DNA of 64,000 bases from Populus alba (GCF_005239225.2 NC_133287.1:17488519-17552518); one strand, 5' to 3'; numbered from the stretch's first letter, positions 25,051 to 36,617 are shown. Notes: generated by a model not told the origin, from the letters alone. Made by a program: numbers and translations.

Positions 25051-27845
25051 TCAACCCTTCAATGAGTACTTTTTCCCTGAGAATGCCTGGAATTTTGGCC
25101 GTTCTTCCTTTTTGGGCTGCTCTTGTTTCGTCTCTTTTCCAGCTCCCTGCAAAATCAAAGAAACAATCAATTTGCAGATCTGTTGTTAACGTCTTTTCCA
25201 CACTGGCTCAGTGTGGTTGGCAGTTTCTTAGTGGAAGAAAAATAGCACCTGCTGCGTTTCCTTAGGAGAGCGACTTGCATTTGACCCAAACACAAGCTTT
25301 CCCTGAGACTGGCGTGCAGTATTTTTTGAAATAGATCCGAGAGAAGGCTGCCTGCTGCCATTGGCAACAGCAGGTTGCTTGTCTTTAGACCCTGATGAAA
25401 CTGGTGGGGGCTGATAGCTCATCGGTTTCCCATCCAAGCGTCTACCTGTTCCCGTAAAGGGGTTGAATTTTGGTTCAGTCTCAGCTGGAACCTCTTCAGC
25501 TGCAAGAATCAAATATAAGTTTTGATAAAATGAAAAATGCAACCTTCTTTACAACTTGCTGATCAAATTCCATGTCATAATCAAGCATTTTTCATCCCCC
25601 CAAAAAAAATCTTCTGATCGCTTTCTATGTTCTTTAACTAAATATTGGGAATATAGTAGCGGTTGCTTTTCAAAGTACTTTTCGTCTAGAAATGTATCAA
25701 ATAATGTTTTTTTTTTAAATCATTTTTTATATCAACACATCAAAACGATCTGAAAATATATATAAAAAATTAAATTTAAGCCAAAAAAAATTGAAATTTC
25801 ATGGAATGCGGTGCAAAATATGTCCCAAACGGTGCCTAACTCTATACGGCTACTGTAATTGTTCAAATTAACTGATTCAATACTACAAAATGAATTCATG
25901 GAAGAATAAAGATATGCATGCACCTTGGGAGGTTGCCTTGCTTGGAGGAACAGATGCAACAGGCTTTTCAGGCTCCTTGTAATCCAGGGGAGGTGCAAAG
26001 TCCACCTCACAGTCCGTCTCAATGATACTTATTGCATTTGAAGGCTTTGTTTCCACAATATCTATGTAGTATTTCTTGTTGTTATATGCCACCATAATAC
26101 TATCCCCAGTGGTTAAGCAGGAATAATTCCTTAATGTTGTCTCTAAGCTGCATGCCAAAGGAAGTCCAATCATATTATAGGATATCCACCTTATATAAGG
26201 AAATACATAAGAAAGATAGGCATACATGAAACATAGAAGAAAAAGAAAATAAGGAAGTGCGAGAATGAACAAAAATGGTTTATCTGATCCTGTGAACCCG
26301 TCCACTAATCCTAGAGTTTCCAGCCAAAAAGCAAATTTGACAAGAGAGGACCAGAGTTTACATCATGAAGTCAATAGAGAATGTGAAGTAAGATACAAGT
26401 GGAGCTTATGTAACAAACTCTTTTTGCTCAAACCTCAGAATGGAAAAATACTTTTTATTTGAATATTACAAATGCATATCAACTGCTTTATTTAAATCTG
26501 CTACATAAGAAATAAAAATTCCTGCAACTGGGCTGGTTAGACATTTTTAGGCTAAAGATGTTGCGTTGAAAGTTCTAGCACAGCAACACCCCTCATATTA
26601 CAGGCACTACAGTCCCCGGTGACTAGTGTGCACATACATTTTCTATTGTTAATATTCAAAAAAAAAAATGAACTCACATAGCTTTTGGGTTGGATATATC
26701 CAAAAAATCCTTTGTGTGAGGTTGCAGTTTAACATATTTTCCCTTGGGAAGAGTAACATTTTTCACTCGCACTATATCTCCCTCTTGTAGAAGCAGGTTC
26801 TCCATCATCTGGCAAAAGAAAAAAAAAATCAGCTATTGAAGATTTTGATGTCTTATTCTTTAATTGGGATACAAAAAAATCAAAATAAATATGCCAAGAA
26901 TACTCCAAAAAGAAATCCAATCCCTACCCAGTATGGCATATAAATCATGCCTTCCTCTGCAATAAACTCCAGAACCCCACAGTGAGACACCCGCTCCGCA
27001 GCAGCATTCTGAAGCTCAAACAACATTGGATAATCTATATGCAGAGATGCTGCAGGATTTTATCCAGAATTGGCATTATAGATCTCAATCGTGGCTCAAT
27101 TCCAATCCAAAATAAAAATTAAAAACACCATTAAAACAACTAACCAAGACGGTCAAGAGCTGAGGGAGGCATTATAACTGAAAAAACAGAAATAAGAGCA
27201 ACGTCAAGGGATTGTTAAAGTGTAAAAGAAAGAAGTATGTATACCCAAATATGAATTTGAAGACTTACTTTTATCACCGCTTTCAATTTGTGGCTGCATG
27301 GCGGTTAAAAAGAATCAAATCAGTGTCATCAGAGAGTTACACTGGCAATTGGTGATATAATGCTTGGCTCAAAATAAAGCAGAGTGGAAGACTAATACAC
27401 ATAGACTATCCTAAGTTCTACTAGTTTGGAAGAAACGCTAGTTCAGCTACTGTTTATCATATCTACATAGTCCTTTGCAGCACTAGAAACAAAGCTTTTT
27501 TCCCAATAAGTAGACAGTTGCCATGAAATTTAAAGCCTCGTAACCCAAAACTCAGAACAACGCCAATTAATAAACAAACTATCACAGCCATTCTTCTATT
27601 GAACACCTCAAAATCATTTCAGTGAACTGAACCAACAGAAGGAGAAAAAAATATCCCAACCTTTTCAATAAATGAAGCAGGGTAGCATCGATATGTCTGC
27701 TCAAACGATGTTCCGTGATATCCATATCCATCGAAAAACTGCTGCTCCGCACACAAAACACCAAAAAAAAAAAATTTAATCTCAAGCAACAATTTTCAAT
27801 TAAGAGTTGAACAATGCATAACCATCATGAAGAAAAACATACCAT
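25051..27845 (-). CDS. UFD1: UFD1, Cdc48/p97 adaptor for ubiquitinated substrates
   Basis: Subunit of the Ufd1-Npl4 heterodimer that delivers ubiquitinated proteins to the CDC48 ATPase for proteasomal and ER-associated degradation. Exons in transcript order are 27845-27843 (ATG only), 27738-27661, 27293-27269, 27177-27145, 27049-26928, 26808-26678, 26147-25924, 25499-25249 and 25146-25051. Together they make 963 nt (320 aa), close to the usual plant length. The N-terminal UFD1 double-psi barrel spans about residues 2-190 ([61 protein letters not shown]). The C-terminal part has two p97-binding SHP-like motifs, FTGTGRRL near 219-226 and FSGKKYSL at the end. The first coding exon contributes only the start codon, and the following acceptor is GAGCAGCAG, so MFF, MQFF or MQQFF are all frame-compatible. 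A MITE-like element lies in the penultimate-but-one intron. Confidence 0.96.
25660..25835. repeat. AT-rich MITE-like element inside a UFD1 intron
   Basis: The left end is 'TAGCGGTTGCTTTTCAAAG', the core 'ATATCAACACATCAAAACG', the right end 'TGTCCCAAACGGTGCC'. The ends are roughly inverted (GGCACCGTTTGGG and related). This is one of the better-preserved family A copies and lies between exons 7 and 8 of UFD1. Confidence 0.6.
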
Positions 27846-28590
27846 TTTGTACTTTGAGCAAAGCAAATAGAAAAAAACGAGCAATCAATCAACCTTCCCG
27901 CTCCCTATTCAAACAAGACAGCAACAAATGTGTAAATCTAAAGTGCACATTCAATTCAAATCAAGTGCACAGCTTTTTCAAAATTTATTAAAACCCAGAA
28001 CAAGCTAAATAGTAATAGAGAGTGGGTTATAGTCAAGCATTTGAATTTCATTCAAAATACGGAGCTCAAAATAGAAAATCAATCACAGTTTCAAATTTTT
28101 TTTAAAAAAAATACCTCTTTTCCCCTACTAATAAACAGTACAGAAAAAGGAAAGCAAAATTGAAACTCCCCGTGTTTCAATTTATAGCATTAAAATAACA
28201 GAAATTAAAATTTAGCTCGAGTTAGAGAATTTATAAGCCAAATTCTTTTAGAAAGACAACCTTAACTCAGGTTGTGGTTGGATTTGAGAGCAAGTAACTG
28301 TAAAGTAGCTAGAGATCTTAACTTAATTAACTAAAAGACGCTGATGAAAAAAGGAGAGAGAATGGAATTGATAATTGAATGGAATACCTGAGGAAAAAGA
28401 ATTCCTTAAGGGAATTCAGAATTGGATTGGAGAAGACGAAAGGAATTTTAACGATTGTGTAATAAGGAAACGAATAATTTTTTTTTTTTTACGAGGTGAA
28501 AAGACAGATGCTCTTCGGTGCGTATTGCTAACGCCACGTCGTTGTCTGCGACGAGTATGTTACTGTCGTCGGCCTTTGTCTGGTTCTTTA
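27846..28590 (-). other. UFD1 5' UTR and upstream region
   Basis: The transcript must start above 27845, because the first coding exon holds only ATG. Sequence is ordinary AT-rich leader/promoter DNA with no open frame of note. A plus-strand frame at 28375-28605 has no family signature. Confidence 0.4.
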
Positions 28591-28597
28591 TTATCTT

Positions 28598-28730
28598 ATT
28601 TTTAAAATATTATTTATTTAAAAATATATTAAAATATTTTTTTTTAATTTATTTTCAAGATTAACATATTAAAACAATCTAAAAATAAAAAAAAATAAAA
28701 TTATTTTAAAAAATTGATAATATCAAGCAC
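28598..28730. repeat. AT-rich MITE-like element (family A)
   Basis: T-rich left arm, core 'GATTAACATATTAAAAC', A-rich right arm. Diverged copy. Confidence 0.45.
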
Positions 28731-29307
28731 ATTCAGAACAAGAATTATCTTGTGCTTCCCTGATTGTTTATTTAATTTTTTTAGAAGTGTCAATTTTGTC
28801 AAATATACAATTTATTTGATGAGCGTAGATTTTAAAAAATAATTATTGATTTTCAAGAAGGATTTTATTGTGAAATTAATATTTTTATAGTACAATGACT
28901 CCTTTAAGACTTGATGAAAATAATTTAGTCTTGAAATATTAAAATTGATTTGAAATATAATTGGTGTAAAAATAAAATAAAAACTACAGAAACATGAGTT
29001 GGTTGAATTGGCTAGTATAAAAAGTGTGTTTAGATGGGAGGTAATTTGTGTTTTTATTAAGTAAAAAGCATGTTTTTTTAGCTTTTGAAGATGTGGTTTG
29101 TGCTTGAAAAATGTTGTATCCTTGAAAAAAAATCATCATACCTCTAAACTAAACACACATAAAATATAAACCCTGCAAGAGAGGGAAAGACACGTGGACA
29201 ATCTCTTTGGTCATTTTTCAAAAAAGTATGAATGCGATTATCATTATAAAGAAAACATGCATAGATTTAATTTGTTGCCTTGTTAGATGTCCAATGAAGG
29301 AAGGATC

Positions 29308-29485
29308 AATGTGTGTTTGAGAATGTGGTTGTAGTTGATTTTAAAGTATTTTTCATTTAGAAATACATTAAAATAATTTTTTTATTTTTGAAAAATATTT
29401 TTTATATCAGTGCATCAAAACGATCTAAAAATACTAAACAAATATTAATTTTAAACAAAAATAAATCAAAATTTTTGCAGTCCCT
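29308..29485. repeat. AT-rich MITE-like element (family A)
   Basis: The left end 'GTGTGTTTGAGAATGTGGTT' is the family's usual terminus. The core is 'ATATCAGTGCATCAAAACG'. The A-rich right arm ends near 'TTTTTGCAGTCCC'. Well preserved. Confidence 0.6.
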
Positions 29486-29589
29486 AGATGATTGACTGTG
29501 GTATGTTTTCAAGTTAATTTTTTAAAAAATATAAAAAGAATATTTGAATGTTGTTAATATTTAAAAATTAAAAAATAAATCAAGTAAGT

Positions 29590-30760
29590 GTTTATTCAAT
29601 ATAGCCCAGTTGACTTTACTGGTTAAAAAATAACTCATATATCATGTAAAAATAATATTTAACTAAACAAAATTTCAAAATGATATCTTATATTAATATT
29701 AAAATAATAACATATTAGATATTAGATTGACCTGGGACAACCCGGATTAACGTATCAAATTTATAATTCAGGTTATAAGACTATAATAACCCTATAGAAA
29801 GCAAATCAAAATAAAATATAAAGTCTAATTATTAATAAACCTAATATTAAAAGATGAAATTTTAAAAAAAATTCAATTAAAAAAGGAACTAAAAAACAAC
29901 TTAAGTTAATATGTCAAATTTGCAACCCGGATCATAAGACTGAGATAATCCCATGAAAAGCAAATCAAAACAAATTATGAATTCTAATCCTCGATTAACC
30001 CAATATTAAAAGATGAGATTAAAAACAAAATCAATTAAAAAAAGAACAAAAACATATGACTTAGTTCATCAGACCGAGATAATCTTTTATATATATATAG
30101 GATTTGACCCTGGTTAACTAGTCAAATTCGCGACTTTGGTTTTGAAGTTGAGATAACCACATAGAAAATTATAAGGCTCGATTCTCAATCGTCCCTGTCA
30201 GATCTAATGTTGAATGATAAAATTTATAAAAATTTTAATTAAAAAAAATAACATAAAAATAAGCCAATTCAACCTGAGTTAACCGTTAAGCACTATTTCC
30301 AAGTCATGAGACTATAATAACCTAATAAAAAAATAAACTGAAATAAATCATGAAACCTAATTCTTAATCAAATACAATATTAATTGATAAAATTAGAAAA
30401 AAAAAGTCAAATAAAAAAAAATAATTCAATTCAGTTAACTTGTCAAACTCGCAACCCAGTTCATAAAACAACGATAAGCCAATAAAAAGCAAGGCCAATG
30501 TTGAAGGACTCGTGATCCTGGTCATAAGACCAATATAACCTTTTAAAAATAAAATTTTTTTAAAAATACATGATTTAATCAGGGTTAAAATGTCAAAGCT
30601 CATTACTTTAATTGTGAGACCAACATATTCCCATAAAAAAACAAATTAAAATAAATTATAAAACTCAATTCTCGACTAACTTAATATTAAATAATAAAAT
30701 TAAAAAAAAAATCAATTACAACACTCATTGTAAAACAAGATAAAACAACTTGAACAATGT
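29590..30760. repeat. Degenerate tandem array, about 150-160-bp period
   Basis: The phrase 'CATAAGACTGAGATAATC' and variants recur near 29776, 29932, 30078, 30306, 30465 and 30520. Each is followed by 'AAAGCAAATCAAAATAAA' and 'CTAATATTAAAAGATGA'-like stretches. The reverse complement shares the GTTAAC-rich part of the array at 2770-3720, so the two look like opposite-strand members of one family. Confidence 0.65.
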
Positions 30761-33570
30761 TCAAAATGCAACCGAAGGAAACAATTGTCACAGTAGCCAA
30801 TCATCTTGGTAAACAATTCTTTTAATTTTTTGGTGAAAGAAACTCTCGAACTATCTTGCACATAATTAAAACTACATTTCTTTTCGGATGAATCTCAAGG
30901 GCAAGTTTTCTTTAATCACCAAATCAATCTCTATTCATATATATAAACGCTTCACTGTCTACAATCACAAGAACAACCTGCGTGGTTCTTAGTCATCCAC
31001 AGCATCAGTACATTAACTCCATCGATTCTGTCTGTCTAAACCCGAATACAATTAGCGTCTCTGCAGAGATTTCCCTGCTCTTTTTCGAAAGAGCTCATGT
31101 TCTTGAGAAATTGACTTACTTGGACACAACAGTTGAAAGACCGACCTGAAAAGAAATTAAGGTAAATACATCCTGTGCTTTGTTCTTATTCCAAACATAA
31201 CAGAAATAGACATTTTAAGAAGTCTCATTCTTCATGGCATTAATGTCCCGTGAATTGAACTCGTTCCGCTCAGTTGAGAGCACATGTAGCTTAATTTTCT
31301 ATGCCAGCATCTTTAACTCAAATGTAGGACGAGCCAATGTTCAGAAAATATATAGTTATGCTAATTAGACAGCGCTAAATTAATCATCAACCCCATGAGA
31401 GCTGGTCATATACATGCAACAACATAGAAATTTGGTCCCAGGTAATAGGAACACAGCAGTCTTCTGAGTAACCTACAAGACAGTCACAGAACATGTTGAA
31501 TGCGGTTGAGCCAAAGCAACCTAGTACTGTGTTATTCCTTGAATCCCAATATGTACATCGTCTTCGCTACAGATTAAGCTATTTTACACCAAGTATACGC
31601 TTGATTCTGCAGTCCTAATTAACCCCTCATGATTTGCCCACGGCAAGCATCCTGAGACTTGTAGAAGAAGGTCAACCTACATCCAGCATCCGAAGATAAG
31701 ATCTCAATCCAGTTGGAGCTCATAAATAATCTTCCGCACTAAAGATGCTTATTCTAAAATGTAGTAATAATCAGCTGCTGGGGGAGCCGGGAGCACATCA
31801 TGCATCCTGGACATGAAAGATTATTTAGCAACGAACAATAATTATGCCTCTTTCTTTAGTTTCGTCCTTTCTTTTTTTATAAGAGAGTGCCAATACTAAA
31901 CTCTAAAGCAAAGAAAAGTTGTTATTCTACCCATAATGTCCACTTCTCCTACATGTCTGGTGAACAGGGATGTTCTATTCTCCTTGACATCAAAGATAAG
32001 AAAGAAAGAAAAAAATTGATGCATGTCAACTCCCCTACAATTCCCCAGCTTCGAGTAAGGCTCAAGAGGCGTGTCTCTCTAAAAGTAGAAGAAAAGAGAA
32101 CCTGAACCATAAAAATTCGCCTGCGCAAGAACATATACTCAATTACTCGTGCTTCTGGTTTTCACCAAGCATGTACAAACAGCGGTGGACATAATATCAG
32201 CCTCTTTCTGAATGCCACTACCTGTTGCTAGAATAACAAATAAGTTCCAAAATAAAGGAGGAGAGAAGAAGGAACAAAAGAAAGGTTACTGTGCATTATA
32301 TCCCCCGATTCCCAGTTTTTCATAGGATTCCAAAGTCAATGATGAAGTTCATATCTCATACAACATGAGAAACCTAATTAATTAATTAGACGAGCATCAA
32401 GTGGATCTTTGACTTATTATTAGATTAGAGACACCATCAAATCAACCTCCAGAAACTGGCAGCAACACTATTTTTGTTTCTATTATCCTCTCCCATCTCG
32501 TTGAATATATTGGACTCGAAGAAACATCTCCCGAGTAATGTGATCTTATGTTTTTATCTCACAATTCATAGAAAAATATCCATCACACTATTTGTGTGCC
32601 TCACAGCCAACCACCAGTCTTCACTCATAATACAATAAGCACGCCCTTCTTCCACTTTTGACCACAGGTTGTCATTGAGGCTGTACAGAAGCCCACGAAA
32701 TTGTGGTCAAAAAAAGGCGACTCCTTTGAAAGAAAGAACACCGTCGAGCCAAAGTATGTAAGCACACACTTCCACTTTGCACTTTCACTCCTAGCAAATA
32801 CAAAGCCAACACACAGGGGAAACCCCACTTCAATAGCCAAAGCCGTCAAGTATGAACTAAGAAAACAAGTTCTCACTAGAATCTGAGGATTGTTCAGCAA
32901 GGAAATGTTTGGTCCGTCAACATAACAAACAGTAATCGTTGCAGCTAACAATTCAAGTCTAATTTTCATATCAACTGTCAAGGCCCCGGACAAAGCATAA
33001 AGACAATGAGACCCCACAAAACATGAGCACCGAATCGTGTAATCTAGCCTTTCATCAAAAGACAAGACCCCATTTACATTTTTTTTCCACATAAGATCAA
33101 AACCACATTGAAGGAAAAGGCCCTACATAAGATCAGGGAGACAGTAGTAAAACAGAACAGAAAGTACACCCATTTTTTTTTTAAAAAAAAAGGGCAGCCA
33201 TCGGAGCATGAATGCGCATTCAATTGGGCCTAACTGAAAACTTAACTTCGTGCCAAGCATGAGTAACTCGAAAGAATATGAACAAGGAAAATAAAAAAGC
33301 CAGAACTATTGCACTAGAACTCTTGAAAAAAGTCTACTAAAAGGAGGGGACAAGTTTCCGAATTTACAAAGGGGTAGATTATTCGGTTTCTCCATCCCCT
33401 CTTTCACAAGGAAATGCAAAAGATACTGTCCTGATCGTTACATCTTTTGCTCTTTGATGAACATTAAAAATGGACAGAAATAAAAGTTAAGATACTAAAA
33501 ATTGACAGGACGACCTCCAACAGAAAACCAACCATTAACGGGGATGTTACTCTCAAGCACAGGCATCGGA
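30761..33570. other. Unassigned region plus arginine decarboxylase 3' UTR
   Basis: The part near 33100-33570 is probably arginine decarboxylase 3' UTR. The rest is less AT-rich than ordinary spacer and has a 155-codon minus-strand open stretch (32625-33092) of no recognisable family. It also has two minus-strand acceptor-plus-stop signatures (31749-31806; about 31120-31150) that could be terminal exons. I cannot build a gene from them. A non-coding transcript or a small unknown gene remains possible. Confidence 0.4.
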
Positions 33571-35766
33571 TCACTTCTCATCCTCGCAGGAAGAAGTATC
33601 AGCAGCAGCATTGTAATCATCCTCGTTGCAGTAGTAGAAGCCACTATTATTCATAGCAGTAACTGAACAAGGAGCCACCAGATAAGGCATGTTATGGAAG
33701 CAGCTAGCAAGGCTGTTGGCTAAACTAGCAATGCTTCCCATTCCATGATCGCTATCACCATCATCGCTATCCTCATCATGGTGACAATATTCTTCGACGC
33801 GGTGCTTCAGGGTCTCGTACATGAGCTCAGGCTCGTGCTGCATAACTCGGAGGACATCACCACATGACGGGCCAGGCACAGCTTGCGTGACTAAGAAGCT
33901 GTGTGGCCCATCACTCTGTGAAACCCGCACGACGCTAGGGCCACCGAACAGGTTGTGAATTCCACCGAGCGCCTCCTCATAAGCCCCGCCCAAAAACATC
34001 CCCAGGTAATACTTCCCACCATTACCACCGGCACCACCACCTTCAATTTCATGAAGTGGCAAGCTGGACTCACCACCTATGAACTTATCAATCTTCCCAT
34101 CACTATCACATGTTAGATCAGACAAAATTCCTCTCGCGCCAGGCCTTTGATCAAGTCGATGAATAGGGACTATTGGAAACAACTGTCCAATCCCCCAGAA
34201 ATCAGGAATTGAAGTAAACAGAGATAAATTCACATGATAAGTGCGAACTGGATCAGATGCACCAATGGTTTTATAGAACAATTCACACAATGCATCAACA
34301 GCAGCTAATTGTTCCATACCAATATTTCCTTCTTTAAACTGATCAATGCAACTTTGTTTCAATTGATCAGCGTACAACAAGCAGGCCTCATGCTCACCTC
34401 TTATTGCTGAAGCAGTTAAGTTCCGGTAATCAGCACGAGCATCCTCAGTAAGCGCGCCAAGATAATACTGCATTTCATACGAAGTCATTGACGCGGCACT
34501 AGTCGAGCTTGAAGATATAGCCTCGAATATCAAAATTGAGTGGTGAGAAACAATAGCACGCCCGCTTTCGCTGCAAATCACTGGATGCTTAACATTCTTA
34601 CGGTCACAGACAAACTTGACAGCTTGCACGACAGCTAGAGCATACTCATCAAGCCCATATGCCACGGAAAGATCTGAATTACCAGATTTAGACCCGTCAT
34701 AATCGATACCAAGCCCACCTCCAATGTCAATGACTTGCATACGAGCACCAAGACGGACCAATTCACAGTAGATCTGCGCAGCCTCGCTTACACCATCAGC
34801 AAGCAAGGATGTAGAGGGGATCTGAGATCCAATATGGAAATGCAGCAGCTGGAAGCAATCAAGCATTCCTGCTTGTTCAAGCTTCTTCACGACCCGCAAA
34901 ATCTGGGTCGTAGTTAACCCGAATTTCCCTTTCTCACCTGAAGTGGACCCGAAATGACCCGAATGTTTTGTCCTCAGCTTTGCTCGAACACCAACCACAG
35001 GCCTAATAGACATTTTCTTGCTCAGTTCAATAACCAGGTCAATCTCTTCTTCTTGTTCAAGAACAATCACTGTATTCAAAGCGAGTTTCCTGGCAATCAA
35101 CGCGAGAGAAATGTACTCTCCATCTTTGAACCCATTACAAATCAGGAGCGCTTCCGGGTTTCCCTTGCACAAACAGCTCATAGCTAAGAGAAGCTCGGGT
35201 TTTGACCCAGCTTCCAACCCGAACCGGAACGGAGATCCGAATCTCACAATATCTTCAACAACAAACCGGTCCTGGTTACATTTCACAGGATAAACACCTT
35301 GGTAATGAGCCTCGTAGACCTGAGACTGGATTGCGAAATCAAAAGCAGACTGCAGAGATTCTAGCCTGTTTTTAAGCACGTCAGGCAAGCGTACAATTAC
35401 TGGGAGCTGGAGCCCCAGCCCACCAACCCATTTTGGATCCGAAACTTTCTTCACTATTTTTAGCAAATCAATCTCCTGGTGAGGCAGCGTGTCCGCACCG
35501 TAAGGATGGGCGGAAACATTGCCGGAGGAATTCACAGAGAAATACGGAGCACCCCAGCCATCGATTTTGTAAAGCGCGGCAGAGAGGGAAGGTGACCAAT
35601 GAGCAGAGGAATTTTCAGAGGCGGCGGCGGCGGTATGGGTGGAGGTTGTTGAAAGAGGTACGCCCGGCGAACATGGCACCGGGAACGGAAGAGAGCTATC
35701 CCCGGCAGGAAAAGCGTAGCCGGGAGGCGCATGCGCAGCATCAACGCAACAAGCCAGGGCAGGCAT
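33571..35766 (-). CDS. ADC: Arginine decarboxylase, first step of plant putrescine synthesis
   Basis: PLP-dependent biosynthetic arginine decarboxylase (arginine to agmatine plus CO2), entry to polyamine synthesis in plants, often plastid-associated. Intronless, 731 aa, as in other plant ADC genes. I chose the ATG at 35764-35766 ([11 protein letters not shown]), the family-typical start, not the TTG codon 12 bases upstream. Alanine-racemase-type barrel: PLP lysine in VYPVKCNQ (about K162), [20 protein letters not shown] and CSESGRA. The C-terminal part holds [20 protein letters not shown] and the catalytic-cysteine segment SDLTCDSDG. The tail is acidic. The leader carries uORFs and a GC hairpin, which suggests translational control. 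From memory, ADC2 and the B22 gene are neighbours in Arabidopsis. Confidence 0.98.
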   Translation of the reverse strand: MPALACCVDAAHAPPGYAFPAGDSSLPFPVPCSPGVPLSTTSTHTAAAASENSSAHWSPSLSAALYKIDGWGAPYFSVNSSGNVSAHPYGADTLPHQEIDLLKIVKKVSDPKWVGGLGLQLPVIVRLPDVLKNRLESLQSAFDFAIQSQVYEAHYQGVYPVKCNQDRFVVEDIVRFGSPFRFGLEAGSKPELLLAMSCLCKGNPEALLICNGFKDGEYISLALIARKLALNTVIVLEQEEEIDLVIELSKKMSIRPVVGVRAKLRTKHSGHFGSTSGEKGKFGLTTTQILRVVKKLEQAGMLDCFQLLHFHIGSQIPSTSLLADGVSEAAQIYCELVRLGARMQVIDIGGGLGIDYDGSKSGNSDLSVAYGLDEYALAVVQAVKFVCDRKNVKHPVICSESGRAIVSHHSILIFEAISSSSTSAASMTSYEMQYYLGALTEDARADYRNLTASAIRGEHEACLLYADQLKQSCIDQFKEGNIGMEQLAAVDALCELFYKTIGASDPVRTYHVNLSLFTSIPDFWGIGQLFPIVPIHRLDQRPGARGILSDLTCDSDGKIDKFIGGESSLPLHEIEGGGAGGNGGKYYLGMFLGGAYEEALGGIHNLFGGPSVVRVSQSDGPHSFLVTQAVPGPSCGDVLRVMQHEPELMYETLKHRVEEYCHHDEDSDDGDSDHGMGSIASLANSLASCFHNMPYLVAPCSVTAMNNSGFYYCNEDDYNAAADTSSCEDEK

Positions 35767-35888
35767 CCTCTTCCGCAAAGATTTGTTGTTATAACAAAGA
35801 AATGAACAAGAAGAAGAAGAAGTTTGTTAGAACTAGGAAGAAATTGTTGGTTGATGTTATTTCCACTATTTTTGTATAGGTGGGGGCT

Positions 35889-36017
35889 TTAAAACCCGCC
35901 GAGGCGCGAGGCCCCGGCTACCCCCTCAAAAGAAGCAGTAAGGGGATCTATTGAAACAGTAACAACACCTCCTTCTCTTAACCCTACTTGATTCTCTAAT
36001 CCCGACCCACCACTCAG
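35889..36017 (-). promoter_or_regulatory. Non-AUG uORF candidate in the ADC leader (42 codons)
   Basis: Between 36074 and 35889 (minus strand) one frame is open for 61 codons and lacks any ATG. From a CTG at 36015-36017 it reads LSGGSGLENQVGLREGG, continues VVTVSIDPL, ends TASFEGVAGASRLGGF and stops at TAA (35889-35891), 122 bases before the ADC ATG. Codon use and the Gly/Val/Ser-rich, strongly coding-like string contrast with the AT- and pyrimidine-rich leader around it. I infer a translated near-cognate-initiated upstream ORF controlling ADC. The exact start codon (CTG 36017, or upstream TTG/ATT) is uncertain. Confidence 0.6.
35898..35918 (-). promoter_or_regulatory. GC-rich hairpin at the 3' end of the ADC uORF
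   Basis: In the mRNA sense GCCGGGGC and CCTCGGC-type arms can pair as an 8-bp stem (one G-U) around a 5-nt loop. The hairpin overlaps the last codons of the uORF. It is the only strongly GC-rich segment of the leader. Confidence 0.5.
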
Positions 36018-36074
36018 AAGATGGTAACAATTTGATAATTTAAGATTCTTGTACAAATGCAAGAAACAACAAAT

Positions 36075-36101
36075 CTAAGAGCTGAAGAGAGACCACACCA
36101 T
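36075..36101 (-). promoter_or_regulatory. Short AUG uORF in the ADC leader
   Basis: ATG at 36099-36101 encodes MVWSLFSS, then TAG at 36075-36077. It is in the same frame as the non-AUG uORF, whose open stretch begins right after this TAG. A further ATG frame (36121-36216, 31 aa, MQFSPLPP...) lies at or above the probable start site and may not be transcribed. Confidence 0.5.
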
Positions 36102-36230
36102 GCAGATCTGGGTTTTTGTTTTAAGAGGAGGAAGAATGGGAAGCGAAGGATTTAGGGTTGCGGAGGAAAAGAAGAGATGGAGGAAGACACGAAGGTGGAA
36201 GTGGCGAGAATTGCATGAACGGTTGAGGTC

Positions 36231-36240
36231 GATTATATAG
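36231..36240 (-). promoter_or_regulatory. Probable TATA box of the ADC promoter
   Basis: The minus-strand sequence CTATATAATC lies about 465 bases upstream of the ADC ATG. A start site about 30 bases downstream (near 36205) would give a leader of about 440 nt containing the uORFs described. Confidence 0.5.
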
Positions 36241-36617
36241 GGGGAGATCGGCAGGGAGGCTAGTGGGCTTGTGGGCCAGGGTCTTGGGCTTTTTAAATAT
36301 CTTTTCAATTTCTCGGGTTTTTCTCCTCGTGAAACGATCATTAGAATTATTTGTGTCACCGGAGGGAAAAGCAAGGGAATAGTAATTTTGGATCCGATGT
36401 GCTGTGCTGTATTGTTTATTGTTTGGCTATCAGGAAGGATAAATAATGTTTGATATTTGATAATTGCATTATGCTTATAAACATTTGATGTTGATAAATA
36501 GTTTTTATTTAAGTTTTAATGTTGTGTTTTAAAATATAAAATGATTGGGAAAGATCGTAAATTATCTAAAATATACTTTATTTATTACACAATTAATAAT
36601 TACTAGTCTTTTAACTA

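Noticed and set aside
32625..33092. 155-codon minus-strand open stretch
   Set aside because: Residue pattern shows no domain, no conserved motif and no plausible splice context. It adjoins the ADC 3' end and is more likely UTR or chance.
35433..35879. Plus-strand 148-aa frame opposite the ADC N-terminus
   Set aside because: Antisense shadow of the ADC coding sequence, which is the clearly conserved strand.
36121..36216. 31-aa AUG uORF (MQFSPLPP...) in the ADC leader
   Set aside because: Its ATG is only about 20 bases below the TATA box, so it probably lies at or before the transcription start.
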